From contig NZ_QRDQ01000011.1 in assembly GCF_003385895.1 (NCBI RefSeq), positions 186,001-250,000 on the forward strand: a stretch of DNA of 64,000 bases. The letters run 5' to 3'. The notes under the pieces are model-generated. The model had not been told where the DNA came from. It ran no database searches and saw only the letters and a list, made by a program, of their open reading frames with translations. A program made the position numbers and the translations under genes. This document shows positions 8,703-16,545 of this stretch, piece after piece (the stretch's first letter is position 1; the number at the start of each line of letters is the position of its first letter). Source of the stretch: Flavobacterium cutihirudinis. Lineage in GTDB: Bacteria > Bacteroidota > Bacteroidia > Flavobacteriales > Flavobacteriaceae.

Positions 8703-10232
8703 ATGAAAAAAGCGTTCCAACTCTTCGATTTTACCCAGAAAGTTAATTATAAAAACGAAATTTTAGCCGGTTTAACCGTTGCCATGACGATGATTCCGGA
8801 ATCCTTATCGTTTGCTATTTTGGCCGGATTTCCACCTTTAGTTGGTTTGTATGCCGCTTTTATTGCCGGGTTGGTAACAGCTATTTTTGGCGGAAGACCA
8901 GGAATGATTTCAGGTGGGGCAGGAGCGACAGTAATTGTTTTGATTGCTCTGATGAAATCGCACGGAATAGAATATGTTTTTGCAGCCGTCGCACTTGGCG
9001 GTGTTGTTCAAATCTGTATCGGACTTTTTAAACTCGGAAAATTTATTCGCTTAGTTCCACAGCCTGTGATGTTTGGTTTTGTAAACGGTTTGGCAGTTGT
9101 GATTTTTATGTCGCAGTTGGAGCAGTTTAAAACTGTTATTAATGGTCAGGTTTCCTGGCTTCAGGGAACTCCTCTGTATATTATGCTTGGTTTGGTAGCT
9201 TTGACTATTGCGATTGTTTTGGTTTTTCCGAAGATTACAAAAGCAGTTCCGGCATCTTTAGTAGCTATTATGGTCGTTTTTGCTTTGGTAATTGTTTTTA
9301 ATATAGAAACCAAAACAGTAGAAGATATTGCCTCAGTTCAAGGCGGATTTCCTCCTTTTCATATCCCGAATATTCCGCTTTCTTTCGAGACTTTTAAAAT
9401 CATATTTCCGTACTCGGTAATTGTTGCTGCAGTTGGTCTTACTGAAGGTTTGCTTACGCTGAATCTGGTCGATGAAATTACAGGAACAAGAGGAAACAGT
9501 AACAGAGAGTGTATCGCACAAGGAAGTTCGAACATCTTAAACGGCTTTTTTTACGGAATGGGCGGTTGTCCTATGATTGCGCAGACTTTAGTGAATCTTG
9601 GAGCCGGTTCGAGAGCCAGACTTTCAGGAATTATTGCGGCACTGACGATTTTAATAATAATACTTTTTGGAGCACCAGTTATTGGGAAATTGCCAATGGC
9701 AGCTTTGGTCGGGGTAATGATGATGGTAGCCATCACGACTTTTGAATGGGCAAGTTTCAGGATTATAAATAAAATGCCGAAGCATGATATTTTCGTCGGA
9801 ATTTTAGTTGCTGTAATTACAATTGTATTGCATAATTTGGCTTTAGCGGTTTTAATTGGTGTAATTATTTCAGCTTTGGTTTTTGCTTGGGAAAGTGCCA
9901 AAAGAATCCGTGCAAGGCATTTTATTGATGAAAATGGAGTGAAACATTACGAGATTTATGGACCATTATTCTTTGGGTCGGTAGCTGCTTTCATGGAGAA
10001 ATTTGACATTCAAAATGATCCAAATCACGTGATAATTGATTTTAAAGAAAGCCGCGTTTCTGATATGTCGGCAATTGAAGCACTAAACAATCTGACCAAA
10101 AAATACAATCAGCTAAATAAAACAATAGAGCTACAGCATTTAAGCGAAGACTGCAGGCAATTACTAAAAAATGCCGATGCGGTTATTAAGGTAAATGTCA
10201 TCGACGATCCAACATACAAGGTAGTGAGTTAA
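8703..10232 (+). CDS. SulP family anion transporter with STAS domain
   Basis: The ATG at 8703 is preferred over an upstream TTG at 8694, because the -7 box overlaps that TTG. The 509-aa product begins with the SulP sequence LFDFTQKVNYKNEILAGLTV, followed by MTMIPESLSFAILAGFPPL, a conserved first-helix motif. About 10-12 membrane helices follow, ending near ALVFAWESAKRI (residue ~395). A cytoplasmic STAS domain (about 405-505, VIIDFKESRVSDMSAIEAL) closes the protein. SulP proteins carry sulfate, bicarbonate or other small anions; the substrate here is not decidable. No carbonic anhydrase lies beside it. Confidence 0.95.
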   Translation: MKKAFQLFDFTQKVNYKNEILAGLTVAMTMIPESLSFAILAGFPPLVGLYAAFIAGLVTAIFGGRPGMISGGAGATVIVLIALMKSHGIEYVFAAVALGGVVQICIGLFKLGKFIRLVPQPVMFGFVNGLAVVIFMSQLEQFKTVINGQVSWLQGTPLYIMLGLVALTIAIVLVFPKITKAVPASLVAIMVVFALVIVFNIETKTVEDIASVQGGFPPFHIPNIPLSFETFKIIFPYSVIVAAVGLTEGLLTLNLVDEITGTRGNSNRECIAQGSSNILNGFFYGMGGCPMIAQTLVNLGAGSRARLSGIIAALTILIIILFGAPVIGKLPMAALVGVMMMVAITTFEWASFRIINKMPKHDIFVGILVAVITIVLHNLALAVLIGVIISALVFAWESAKRIRARHFIDENGVKHYEIYGPLFFGSVAAFMEKFDIQNDPNHVIIDFKESRVSDMSAIEALNNLTKKYNQLNKTIELQHLSEDCRQLLKNADAVIKVNVIDDPTYKVVS

Positions 10233-10340
10233 TTAGGTAATTATATCAACACAACGTATATGTAGAGACGCATTTTAATGCATCTTATGCGCAATGTAAC
10301 CACAATTTATACACGTGATATAAATCCACGACCTAAACGC

Positions 10341-10387
10341 AACAAACCCGACAGTTTTTTTAAAAACCTGTCGGGTTTGTTTTTTGT
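10341..10387 (+). terminator. Hairpin terminator after SulP gene
   Basis: AACAAACCCGACAG (10341-10354) pairs with CTGTCGGGTTTGTT (10368-10381), followed by a T run. Confidence 0.85.
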
Positions 10388-10390
10388 CAG

Positions 10391-10445
10391 GCTGAGCGGA
10401 GTCGAAGCCCACGTGCCAATTGGAGTGCCCTTCGACTCCGCTCAG
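10391..10445. repeat. Inverted repeat CTGAGCGGAGTCGAAG
   Basis: CTGAGCGGAGTCGAAG (10392-10407) and its exact complement CTTCGACTCCGCTCAG (10430-10445) flank a 22-base centre. The G+C content stands out strongly. This has the look of a dispersed intergenic repeat; only this copy is in the window. Confidence 0.85.
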
Positions 10446-10462
10446 GGTGACATTCAGTTCGT

Positions 10463-10502
10463 TATCAAATTATCAAATTATCAAATTATCAAATTATCAA
10501 AT
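10463..10502. repeat. Five tandem copies of TATCAAAT
   Basis: Five perfect head-to-tail copies of the 8-base unit TATCAAAT are followed by a near copy (ATTATCAAATTG) at 10509-10520. The run lies 30 bases beyond the 3' end of the leftward phosphodiesterase gene. It is a candidate for length variation by slippage. Confidence 0.9.
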
Positions 10503-10532
10503 TGACACATTATCAAATTGCCCATTATCTAA

Positions 10533-11732
10533 TTAGCGAAGCATCGCCTCAACATCGCTCAATTTCCCGTCAATTTCGCCAATTTGCAAACCTAAAATAT
10601 GCGCTATTAAAGGATAAACCGAAACATTCTGGAATGTTTTAACTGTTTTATCGACTTTAAAATTTGGGCCTTTAGCATAAAAAATAGCATGCATATCTTT
10701 TTCATTGTTATCATAACCATGAGTTCCGCCTTTAATATGCGTGCTTTCTTTGCTAACCAAACTCCATCCTTTATCAGCTTCAATCACAAAATCATGCACA
10801 CGTGGATTAGTTCCGAAATGCAGTCTTTTTGGAACTTCGGTCGATTTCCAAAAATGAATGTGAGGTACTTTTTTCAAAGCATTAGCAATAGAATCGTGAT
10901 ACCCTGCTTTTGCCTGAAGGCTCATAATTGGGTTAATTACATCTTTATAACCTAGCCATTCTGGTTTTAAATAATCTAAAACGGCTACTTTTTTATCATT
11001 GCTGATAGCGGCCATTCCGTGATCAGAAACAATAATCAAATTGATTTGTTTTCCAATAGAAAGCTCATCTAATCTTCTGGATAATTCACCCATAATAGAA
11101 TCCATTTTGATGACCATTTTTTTATTTTCTGGCGAAAGCGGACCAAAATTATGACCCGTATGATCTGGTTCGTCAAAATATAAAGTAACAAAATGCGGAC
11201 GCTGTTTTTCTGGAAGCTGCAACCATTTTAAAACCGTATCAATTCGAGCGCCATACGGAATTTTGCTATCATATTTTTTGTAAATACTTGGATTTCTGTT
11301 GTCAATATCAGAACCCGGCCAGAAGAAAGAAGCTGTTTTTACACCTTGCTGTTCGGCTAAATTCCAAATCGGATTTCCACCATAAAATCTCGAATCATTT
11401 TTTGCTTTGCTTGATAATGAGAAAGATTCATTTAAAGCCGAATCATAAAAAACGTTATTAATAATTCCGTGATGATCCGGATAAAGTCCCGTAACGATTG
11501 AATAATGATTTGGAAAAGTTTTGCTTGGATAAGACGGTTTCATTGACTTTGCATGAACGCCTTTTTTCTCAATCTGTTTCAAATTTGGAAGATTGAATTG
11601 TTTCTGATAATCCCAGCGAAATCCATCCATAGAAACTAAAACGACATAAGCATCTTTATTGGTTTGGGCTTGTAAAAAAGTAGTAAGAAGTAAGAGTGTA
11701 AAAGATAAAAGGTGAGTTGTAAATTTTCTCAT
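10533..11732 (-). CDS. ENPP-type nucleotide pyrophosphatase/phosphodiesterase, exported
   Basis: A 399-aa member of the alkaline-phosphatase superfamily, with a signal peptide ending at about residue 23 (FLQAQ). Metal and catalytic residues typical of ecto-nucleotide pyrophosphatases are visible: Asp36 in SMDGFRWDY, the nucleophile Thr72 in SKTFPNHYS with GLYPDHHGI after it, DEPDHTGHNFGP, SDHGM, and the late GTHGYDN. Such enzymes cleave phosphodiester or pyrophosphate bonds of nucleotides or lipids in the periplasm or outside the cell. The length is normal for bacterial members. It is a single gene with a TACCTTTG box upstream. The substrate is not determined. Confidence 0.93.
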   Translation of the reverse strand: MRKFTTHLLSFTLLLLTTFLQAQTNKDAYVVLVSMDGFRWDYQKQFNLPNLKQIEKKGVHAKSMKPSYPSKTFPNHYSIVTGLYPDHHGIINNVFYDSALNESFSLSSKAKNDSRFYGGNPIWNLAEQQGVKTASFFWPGSDIDNRNPSIYKKYDSKIPYGARIDTVLKWLQLPEKQRPHFVTLYFDEPDHTGHNFGPLSPENKKMVIKMDSIMGELSRRLDELSIGKQINLIIVSDHGMAAISNDKKVAVLDYLKPEWLGYKDVINPIMSLQAKAGYHDSIANALKKVPHIHFWKSTEVPKRLHFGTNPRVHDFVIEADKGWSLVSKESTHIKGGTHGYDNNEKDMHAIFYAKGPNFKVDKTVKTFQNVSVYPLIAHILGLQIGEIDGKLSDVEAMLR

Positions 11733-11754
11733 TTTGCAATTTTAAATAGAAACG

Positions 11755-11762
11755 CAAAGGTA
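11755..11762 (-). promoter_or_regulatory. -7 promoter box (TACCTTTG)
   Basis: On the minus strand TACCTTTG matches TAnnTTTG and lies 23 bases before the phosphodiesterase ATG. Confidence 0.55.
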
Positions 11763-11808
11763 GAGATAAGAGATTTTTTAAAGAAAAAGAGAATGTTAAA
11801 TAAAAGGG

Positions 11809-11969
11809 TTGCCACTAATTGCACGAATTATTTTTTCTAATCTTTACGAATATTTTTTTGCCACAGATTAAAGGATTAAAAAGATTATAATCTGTGGGAA
11901 TCTTTTAATCTGTGGCAAACCTTTTTTTACACAAAACAATTCGTTCAAATTCGTGTAATTAGTGGCAAA
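11809..11969. repeat. Nested double inverted repeat (miniature element-like)
   Basis: Outer arms TTGCCACTAATTGCACGAATT (11809-11829) and 11949-11969 match at 20 of 21 positions as inverted repeats. Inner arms TTGCCACAGATTAAAGGATT (11858-11877) and 11899-11918 match at 19 of 20. Both arm pairs begin with TTGCCAC. The inner arm word also flanks the small gene at 18.5-19 kb. There is no coding capacity inside. Confidence 0.88.
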
Positions 11970-11971
11970 AA

Positions 11972-12000
11972 AAAACGCCAGATAAATATCTGGCGTTTTA
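11972..12000. terminator. groEL terminator
   Basis: AAAAACGCCAGATA and TATCTGGCGTTTT form a strong stem over a tiny loop, just past the groEL stop. It is suitable in either direction. Confidence 0.85.
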
Positions 12001-12020
12001 AATTTTAAGAAGAGAATGAA

Positions 12021-13649
12021 TTACATCATTCCTGGCATTCCGCCACCCATTGGCATTCCGCCAGCGCTTTCTTCTTTAATATCAATTAATGCACATTCTG
12101 TAGTAAGGATCATTCCAGAAACAGATGCAGCGTTTTCAAGAGCCACACGAGTTACTTTTTTAGGATCGATAATTCCAGCTTTAAGCATGTCTACGTATTC
12201 GTCAGTTTTAGCATTGTATCCAAAATCGCCAGAACCTTCAGCAACTTTAGCCACAACAACAGAACCTTCAAGACCAGCATTTTCAACGATAGTTCTTAAT
12301 GGAGATTCAACTGCGCGAGAAACAATTTGGATTCCAGTTGCTTCGTCAGCGTTGTCTGCTTTTAAGTCAGCTAAAGCAAGTTTAGCTCTTAATAAAGCAA
12401 CACCACCACCAGCAACGATTCCTTCTTCAACAGCAGCACGAGTTGCGTGTAAAGCGTCATCAACTCTGTCTTTTTTCTCTTTCATTTCAACTTCAGAAGC
12501 AGCACCAACGTAAAGAACAGCAACACCACCAGCTAATTTAGCCAAACGCTCTTGCAACTTTTCTTTATCGTAATCAGATGTAGTAGTTTCCATCTGACCT
12601 TTAATTTGGTTTACACGGTTTTTAATGATATCCGCTTCACCAGCACCACTTACGATAGTTGTATTGTCTTTATCGATAGAAACTCTTTTTGCGTTTCCTA
12701 ACATTTCGATAGTTGTATTTTCTAATGTATAACCTCTTTCTTCAGAAATTACAGTTCCACCAGTTAAGATTGCGATATCTTCTAACATTGCTTTTCTTCT
12801 GTCACCAAAACCTGGCGCTTTTACAGCAGCAATTTTAAGAGCACCTCTTAATTTGTTTACTACTAATGTAGAAAGAGCTTCTCCGTCAACATCTTCAGCA
12901 ATAATCAATAATGGTTTTCCTGATTGAGCAACTGGCTCTAAAACTGGAAGTAATTCTTTTAAAGAAGATACTTTTTTGTCGTATAATAAGATGTATGGAG
13001 AGTCTAATTCAACTTCCATTTTCTCTGGATTTGTAACGAAGTAAGGAGAAAGATATCCTCTGTCAAACTGCATTCCTTCAACCACGTCAACGAAAGTATC
13101 AGTTCCTTTAGCTTCTTCAACAGTGATAACACCTTCTTTTCCAACTTTAGCGAAAGCAGTAGCGATTAATTCACCAATAACTTCGTCATTGTTAGCCGAG
13201 ATAGAAGCAATTTGTTTGATTTTGTCTGAATCGCTTCCAACCACTTTAGCTTGTTTTGCTAAGTCAGCAACGATAGTTTCAACCGCTTTGTCGATACCAC
13301 GTTTCAAGTCCATTGGATTTGCACCTGCAGCAACGTTTTTAAGACCTTCTTTTACGATAGCCTGAGCTAAAACTGTAGCAGTTGTAGTTCCGTCACCCGC
13401 TAAATCATTGGTTTTAGAAGCAACTTCTTTCACCATTTGTGCGCCCATATTTTCTAATGGGTCTTTTAATTCGATTTCTTTTGCAACAGAAACACCATCT
13501 TTAGTAACAGTTGGTCCACCAAATGATTTTCCGATAATTACGTTACGACCTTTTGGTCCAAGAGTTACTTTTACAGCATTTGCCAATGCATCAACACCAC
13601 GCTTTAATCCGTCACGTGCTTCAATATCAAATTTTATATCTTTTGCCAT
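12021..13649 (-). CDS. groEL: Chaperonin GroEL
   Basis: A 542-aa 60-kDa chaperonin subunit. It starts MAKDIKFDIEARDGLKRGV and carries the ATP-site motifs VTLGPKGRNV, GDGTTTATVLAQ and VEEGIVAGGGVAL, with the Gly/Met tail GGMPMGGGMPGMM. GroEL forms double heptameric rings with GroES and refolds cytoplasmic proteins. groES lies upstream on the same strand. The usual short groES-groEL gap is expanded to about 570 bases here by a repeat-bounded small gene. The sequence immediately before the ATG (CCTAAAGCAAATAAAAA) resembles that before the inserted gene. Confidence 0.99.
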   Translation of the reverse strand: MAKDIKFDIEARDGLKRGVDALANAVKVTLGPKGRNVIIGKSFGGPTVTKDGVSVAKEIELKDPLENMGAQMVKEVASKTNDLAGDGTTTATVLAQAIVKEGLKNVAAGANPMDLKRGIDKAVETIVADLAKQAKVVGSDSDKIKQIASISANNDEVIGELIATAFAKVGKEGVITVEEAKGTDTFVDVVEGMQFDRGYLSPYFVTNPEKMEVELDSPYILLYDKKVSSLKELLPVLEPVAQSGKPLLIIAEDVDGEALSTLVVNKLRGALKIAAVKAPGFGDRRKAMLEDIAILTGGTVISEERGYTLENTTIEMLGNAKRVSIDKDNTTIVSGAGEADIIKNRVNQIKGQMETTTSDYDKEKLQERLAKLAGGVAVLYVGAASEVEMKEKKDRVDDALHATRAAVEEGIVAGGGVALLRAKLALADLKADNADEATGIQIVSRAVESPLRTIVENAGLEGSVVVAKVAEGSGDFGYNAKTDEYVDMLKAGIIDPKKVTRVALENAASVSGMILTTECALIDIKEESAGGMPMGGGMPGMM

Positions 13650-13776
13650 TTTTTATTTGCTTTAGGCAGTAGGCTTTAGGCTTTAAGCCTTTCTACTGCT
13701 GGGTTAATATTTTTTGTTTGCTTTAGGCTTTAGGCTTTAGGCTTTTTGGGAAAGCTTACGGCTTATAGCATATGGC
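13650..13776. repeat. GCTTTAGGCTTTAGG word-repeat array, left of inserted gene
   Basis: The word GCTTTAGG is reiterated, with variants (GGCTTTAAGCC, AGTAGGCTTT, GGCTTATAGC). The part from 13710 onward repeats almost in register on the other side of the small gene (14134-14217), making a long imperfect direct repeat that begins TTTTTTGTTTGCTTTAGGCT in both copies. Confidence 0.85.
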
Positions 13777-14133
13777 TTAAAGCTTAATTAATACTTGTTT
13801 TAGTTTGTAAATTTTGCTTTTTATGCTGTTGATTTTTTCTATTTGATTTTCTGCAATTTCATTATTTAGATATTGCAAATCTTTAGCTAAAATCAATAGA
13901 TATTCTGTTTCATTGGCAGAACCTAAAGCTATGTTGAGAAATTGATTGAACTCTTTGTCGCTATTTCTTCCGCATCCTTCACTGATATTAGTTGGGATTG
14001 ATGAAGATGCTCTTCTAATCTGACTTGTTAATCCGTATAATTCTTCTTTAGGAAAAAGAGAAGTTATTTTATAGATTTCTAAAGTGAAAGAATGACTTAG
14101 CTGCCAAATATCGTATTTTTTAAAATCTCTCAT
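13777..14133 (-). CDS. Four-helix-bundle (S23/IVS-type) protein between groES and groEL
   Basis: A 118-aa protein of the four-helix-bundle family first found in 23S rRNA intervening sequences, and related to the Avd accessory protein of diversity-generating retroelements. The signature starts RDFKKYDIWQLSHSF and includes LTSQIRRASSSIPTNISEG, then KEFNQFLNIALGSANETEYLL. No reverse transcriptase or rRNA gene is nearby. It sits between groES and groEL in the same direction, bounded by long direct repeats. Its stop codon lies within the left repeat and its ATG abuts the right one. That layout argues for insertion as a cassette. Its cellular role is unknown. Confidence 0.92.
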   Translation of the reverse strand: MRDFKKYDIWQLSHSFTLEIYKITSLFPKEELYGLTSQIRRASSSIPTNISEGCGRNSDKEFNQFLNIALGSANETEYLLILAKDLQYLNNEIAENQIEKINSIKSKIYKLKQVLIKL

Positions 14134-14217
14134 TTTTTGTTTGCTTTAGGCTTTAGACAGTAGGCTTTACGCTTTTTTGGAAGCTTATAGCCTATAGCTT
14201 ACAGCTTATAGCAATCT
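14134..14217. repeat. Right-hand word-repeat array flanking inserted gene
   Basis: A direct-repeat partner of 13710-13785: TTTTTTGTTTGCTTTAGGCT is followed by AGTAGGCTTT, GCTTTTTTGGAAGCTTATAG and several xGCTTAyAGC words. It lies immediately between the groES stop and the inserted gene's start. Confidence 0.85.
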
Positions 14218-14493
14218 TTAGATAATTGCTAGGATATCATCCTCACGCATAATTAAATAATCAGTACCTTCTAGTTTTAGTTCAGTACCTGCGTATTTTC
14301 CGTAAAGAACAGTATCTCCAACTTTTACAGTCATTGTATGATCTTTAGATCCGTTTCCTACTGCAACTACAGTTCCTTTTTGTGGTTTTTCTTTGGCAGT
14401 ATCTGGAATAAAAATACCTGAGGCAGTTTTAGTTTCAGCTGCAACAGGCTCAATAAGTACGCGGTCTGAAAGTGGTTTAATGTTTAATGCCAT
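14218..14493 (-). CDS. groES: Co-chaperonin GroES
   Basis: A 91-aa 10-kDa co-chaperonin with the usual beginning (ALNIKPLSDRVLIEP), the mobile-loop region ETKTASGIFIPDTAKEKP and the ending YLIMREDDILAII. It caps the GroEL ring. The gene is preceded by a terminator for secG (14586-14616), so it needs its own promoter in the 92 bases between. No perfect TAnnTTTG box was found there, which may indicate heat-shock-type control. Confidence 0.98.
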   Translation of the reverse strand: MALNIKPLSDRVLIEPVAAETKTASGIFIPDTAKEKPQKGTVVAVGNGSKDHTMTVKVGDTVLYGKYAGTELKLEGTDYLIMREDDILAII

Positions 14494-14585
14494 GATTTTA
14501 TATTATTATTAGTTATACGTTTTTTAATGTTCTGTAAACTTTCAGAAATTATGCCATGCTGCTAAAACTGACATTATTTCCTAAA

Positions 14586-14616
14586 AAAAATGCCAGCTTT
14601 GACAGGCTGGCATTTT
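14586..14616 (-). terminator. secG terminator
   Basis: AAAAATGCCAGC pairs with GCTGGCATTTT over the loop TTTGACAG, 18 bases past the secG stop on the minus strand. Confidence 0.85.
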
Positions 14617-14633
14617 AATTTATATCAAAATTA

Positions 14634-14975
14634 TTATTTTGCTGCAGGTGCTGCTGGAGCAGGAGTTTGTTGTGCTGGTGCAGCTGGTGTAGTTGCAGCT
14701 GGTGCATCAGTTTTCTCAATGATTTTAGATCCTGTATCGTTTAATGATCCTGTAAAGCTTAAGCTAGAAAGTAAAACTAAAACGATCAAAATAGTAGCTA
14801 GTGTCCAAGTACTTTTATCTAAAAAGTCAGTTGTTTTTTGTACACCACCTAACATTTGAGTTCCGCTGATAGTAGAAGATAATCCTCCTCCTTTTGGGTT
14901 CTGTACCATAATTACTACGATCAATAGAAAACAAACTATTGTGATTAAAACTAAAAAAATTGAAAATGTGCTCAT
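14634..14975 (-). CDS. secG: Preprotein translocase subunit SecG
   Basis: A 113-aa protein with two membrane helices (about residues 1-24 and 54-75). Between them is the SecG signature VQNPKGGGLSSTISGTQMLGG. It is part of the SecYEG channel. The C-terminal tail (about 85-113) is Ala/Pro-rich (APAATTPAAPAQQTPAP), a low-complexity extension. Its start is 3 bases after the stop of the upstream 490-aa gene, indicating one transcript. Confidence 0.96.
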   Translation of the reverse strand: MSTFSIFLVLITIVCFLLIVVIMVQNPKGGGLSSTISGTQMLGGVQKTTDFLDKSTWTLATILIVLVLLSSLSFTGSLNDTGSKIIEKTDAPAATTPAAPAQQTPAPAAPAAK

Positions 14976-14978
14976 TAC

Positions 14979-16451
14979 TTAATTATTGTTATTGTTATTT
15001 TGTTGTAAAATCTTTATATCCGATATGCGGTCTGCAAAGAAAGTAATTTTTTCTGGATATTTCAAAATTAATATTTCATATGCCTGAATTGCTTTTGTAT
15101 ATTTTTTTTGTTCTAAATATACTCGTGCTAAAGTCTCTGTCATTAAATAAGAACTCTCGTCTTTATTGATGTCAAGCTGAATTGACGCTGTTATCGCCGT
15201 TTGCTTTATAGGAGAAATTTTTGGATTTGCTTCAATAAATCGATCAATTATTTCAGCTTTTTTCTTTTTTTCTTCTTCTGTTTTTTCTTCTTCAGCGACC
15301 GTTCCTAATGTTTGTTCTGCTTTTTCAATTGTATTTTCTGGCAGATTTTGTTCTATCGGGGCCTCTTTAGTTCTGTCAATTGGTTCTGTTCTGGCTAATT
15401 GCAGCCATTCTTGGAACGAATGCTTCTCTTTCGCAGAAAAATCTAATGGTTTTCCAATTTCCAGATTTTCTTCAGCAATTTTTATTGCCTTCGAAATTTC
15501 AATTTTTTCAGGCTCCGGAAGTGTTTCAGTTTCTGGAAGCGTGATTATAGCTTCAGGAATTTCAATTTCCTCAGGTTTTGAAATAGTTATAGTTTCTTCA
15601 ACAGTTTCTGTTTTCGGAATTTCGATCTCTACAAATTCTTCCAGTGTTGGAATTTTTTCAGAAGTATTTACTGTTTCTTGAGCTTCAACAACGATTGGTT
15701 CTTCAAGAGTTTTAGATTCTTCAAAAACTACAGTTTCTGCTTCTTTAATAGCATCGAATACTGATTTTTCAATTGGATCTATTCTGATATCCGGAATTTC
15801 ATCGTCTAATCTGTCTTCTAGAAAAGTACGGCTTGGTTCCTTAATAATTGGTGTTTCTTCTGTAATAGAAAGTACAGTAGGTTCTTCAATTATTGGTTCA
15901 ATTTGTTCATCTTTTACAACGGAAAGTATAACTGGTTCTTCAATCGCAGATTCAATTGGTGTTTCTTCTAGAACAGAAAGAGTAATTGGTTCTTCGATTA
16001 CTTCTTCAATCGGATTTTCTTCAATTTTTGCGGGCTCTTCAAAAGTTGCAGATGTTGCTTCTTTTATAGAATCTAAAATAGATTTTTCGATAGGATCAAT
16101 TCGAATTTCTTCAAGTTTCTTTTTCTCTTCAGCTAATACAATTTCGCTATCAAAAACGGTAATATTTAAAAGATCTCTCAGTTTTCGCTCATAGAACTGG
16201 CTTTGAATAGCCGTGAAAGATTCTGCAGTAATAAAATCAAATAAAACCGATCTATCAGTAGTGTGCGCCGCGGTAACTTTTAAAGCATAATTATACTTAA
16301 AACTGTTTTGATTGTATAGCCCTTTTAGTCGCAATGCACGTGCACTTTGAAAATACGGAAATTCATTCAAAACACCTCCTAACGCTTCTGCCTGTTTTTC
16401 TGTAACAGTATCAGGCTTATTTATTAGGTATGTATAATCGGTTACGTTCAT
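14979..16451 (-). CDS. Acidic repeat protein with TPR-like C-terminus
   Basis: A 490-aa protein. The N-terminal 115 residues form a helical domain (NVTDYTYLINKPDTVTEKQ onward). The middle (about 130-340) is strongly acidic and repetitive: IRIDPIEKS(I/V)(L/F)D(S/A)IKEA occurs twice, and EEP(I/V/T)xLS(V/I) recurs at short intervals. The C-terminal 60 residues (ETLARVYLEQKKYTKAIQAY) read as a tetratricopeptide helix pair. There is no signal peptide or membrane helix. It is conserved in position between lptE and secG in my recollection of flavobacterial genomes; its function is unknown. A scaffold role is a guess. Confidence 0.85.
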   Translation of the reverse strand: MNVTDYTYLINKPDTVTEKQAEALGGVLNEFPYFQSARALRLKGLYNQNSFKYNYALKVTAAHTTDRSVLFDFITAESFTAIQSQFYERKLRDLLNITVFDSEIVLAEEKKKLEEIRIDPIEKSILDSIKEATSATFEEPAKIEENPIEEVIEEPITLSVLEETPIESAIEEPVILSVVKDEQIEPIIEEPTVLSITEETPIIKEPSRTFLEDRLDDEIPDIRIDPIEKSVFDAIKEAETVVFEESKTLEEPIVVEAQETVNTSEKIPTLEEFVEIEIPKTETVEETITISKPEEIEIPEAIITLPETETLPEPEKIEISKAIKIAEENLEIGKPLDFSAKEKHSFQEWLQLARTEPIDRTKEAPIEQNLPENTIEKAEQTLGTVAEEEKTEEEKKKKAEIIDRFIEANPKISPIKQTAITASIQLDINKDESSYLMTETLARVYLEQKKYTKAIQAYEILILKYPEKITFFADRISDIKILQQNNNNNN

Positions 16452-16463
16452 TATTTATTTTTT

Positions 16464-16535
16464 TGTTTAATCGGTTAACTGTTTACTCGTTGATTTTTTT
16501 TAGTTGTTTAATCGATTTAACGGTTTTACGATTAA
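16464..16535. repeat. Word-like repeat around GTTTAATCGGTTAACTG
   Basis: The short words TTTAATCG, GGTTAACTGTTTAC, GTTGTTTAATCGATTTAACGG and TACGATTAAAC recur within about 70 bases. A sister run occurs at 53004-53044 downstream of era. No gene is present. Confidence 0.6.
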
Positions 16536-16545
16536 ACAAAGGAAA

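Noticed and set aside
10463..10502. CRISPR-like short repeats
   Set aside because: The units are directly adjacent with no spacers, and no cas genes are present.
10278..10505. A 75-codon rightward ORF
   Set aside because: It spans a terminator, an inverted repeat and a tandem repeat; the protein is simply a translation of these.
12016..12513. Long ORF antisense to groEL (and others at 13123 and 13408)
   Set aside because: Typical shadow frames opposite a strongly coding gene.
13650..14217. Possible diversity-generating retroelement around the four-helix (Avd-like) gene
   Set aside because: No reverse transcriptase, template repeat or variable repeat is in the window.
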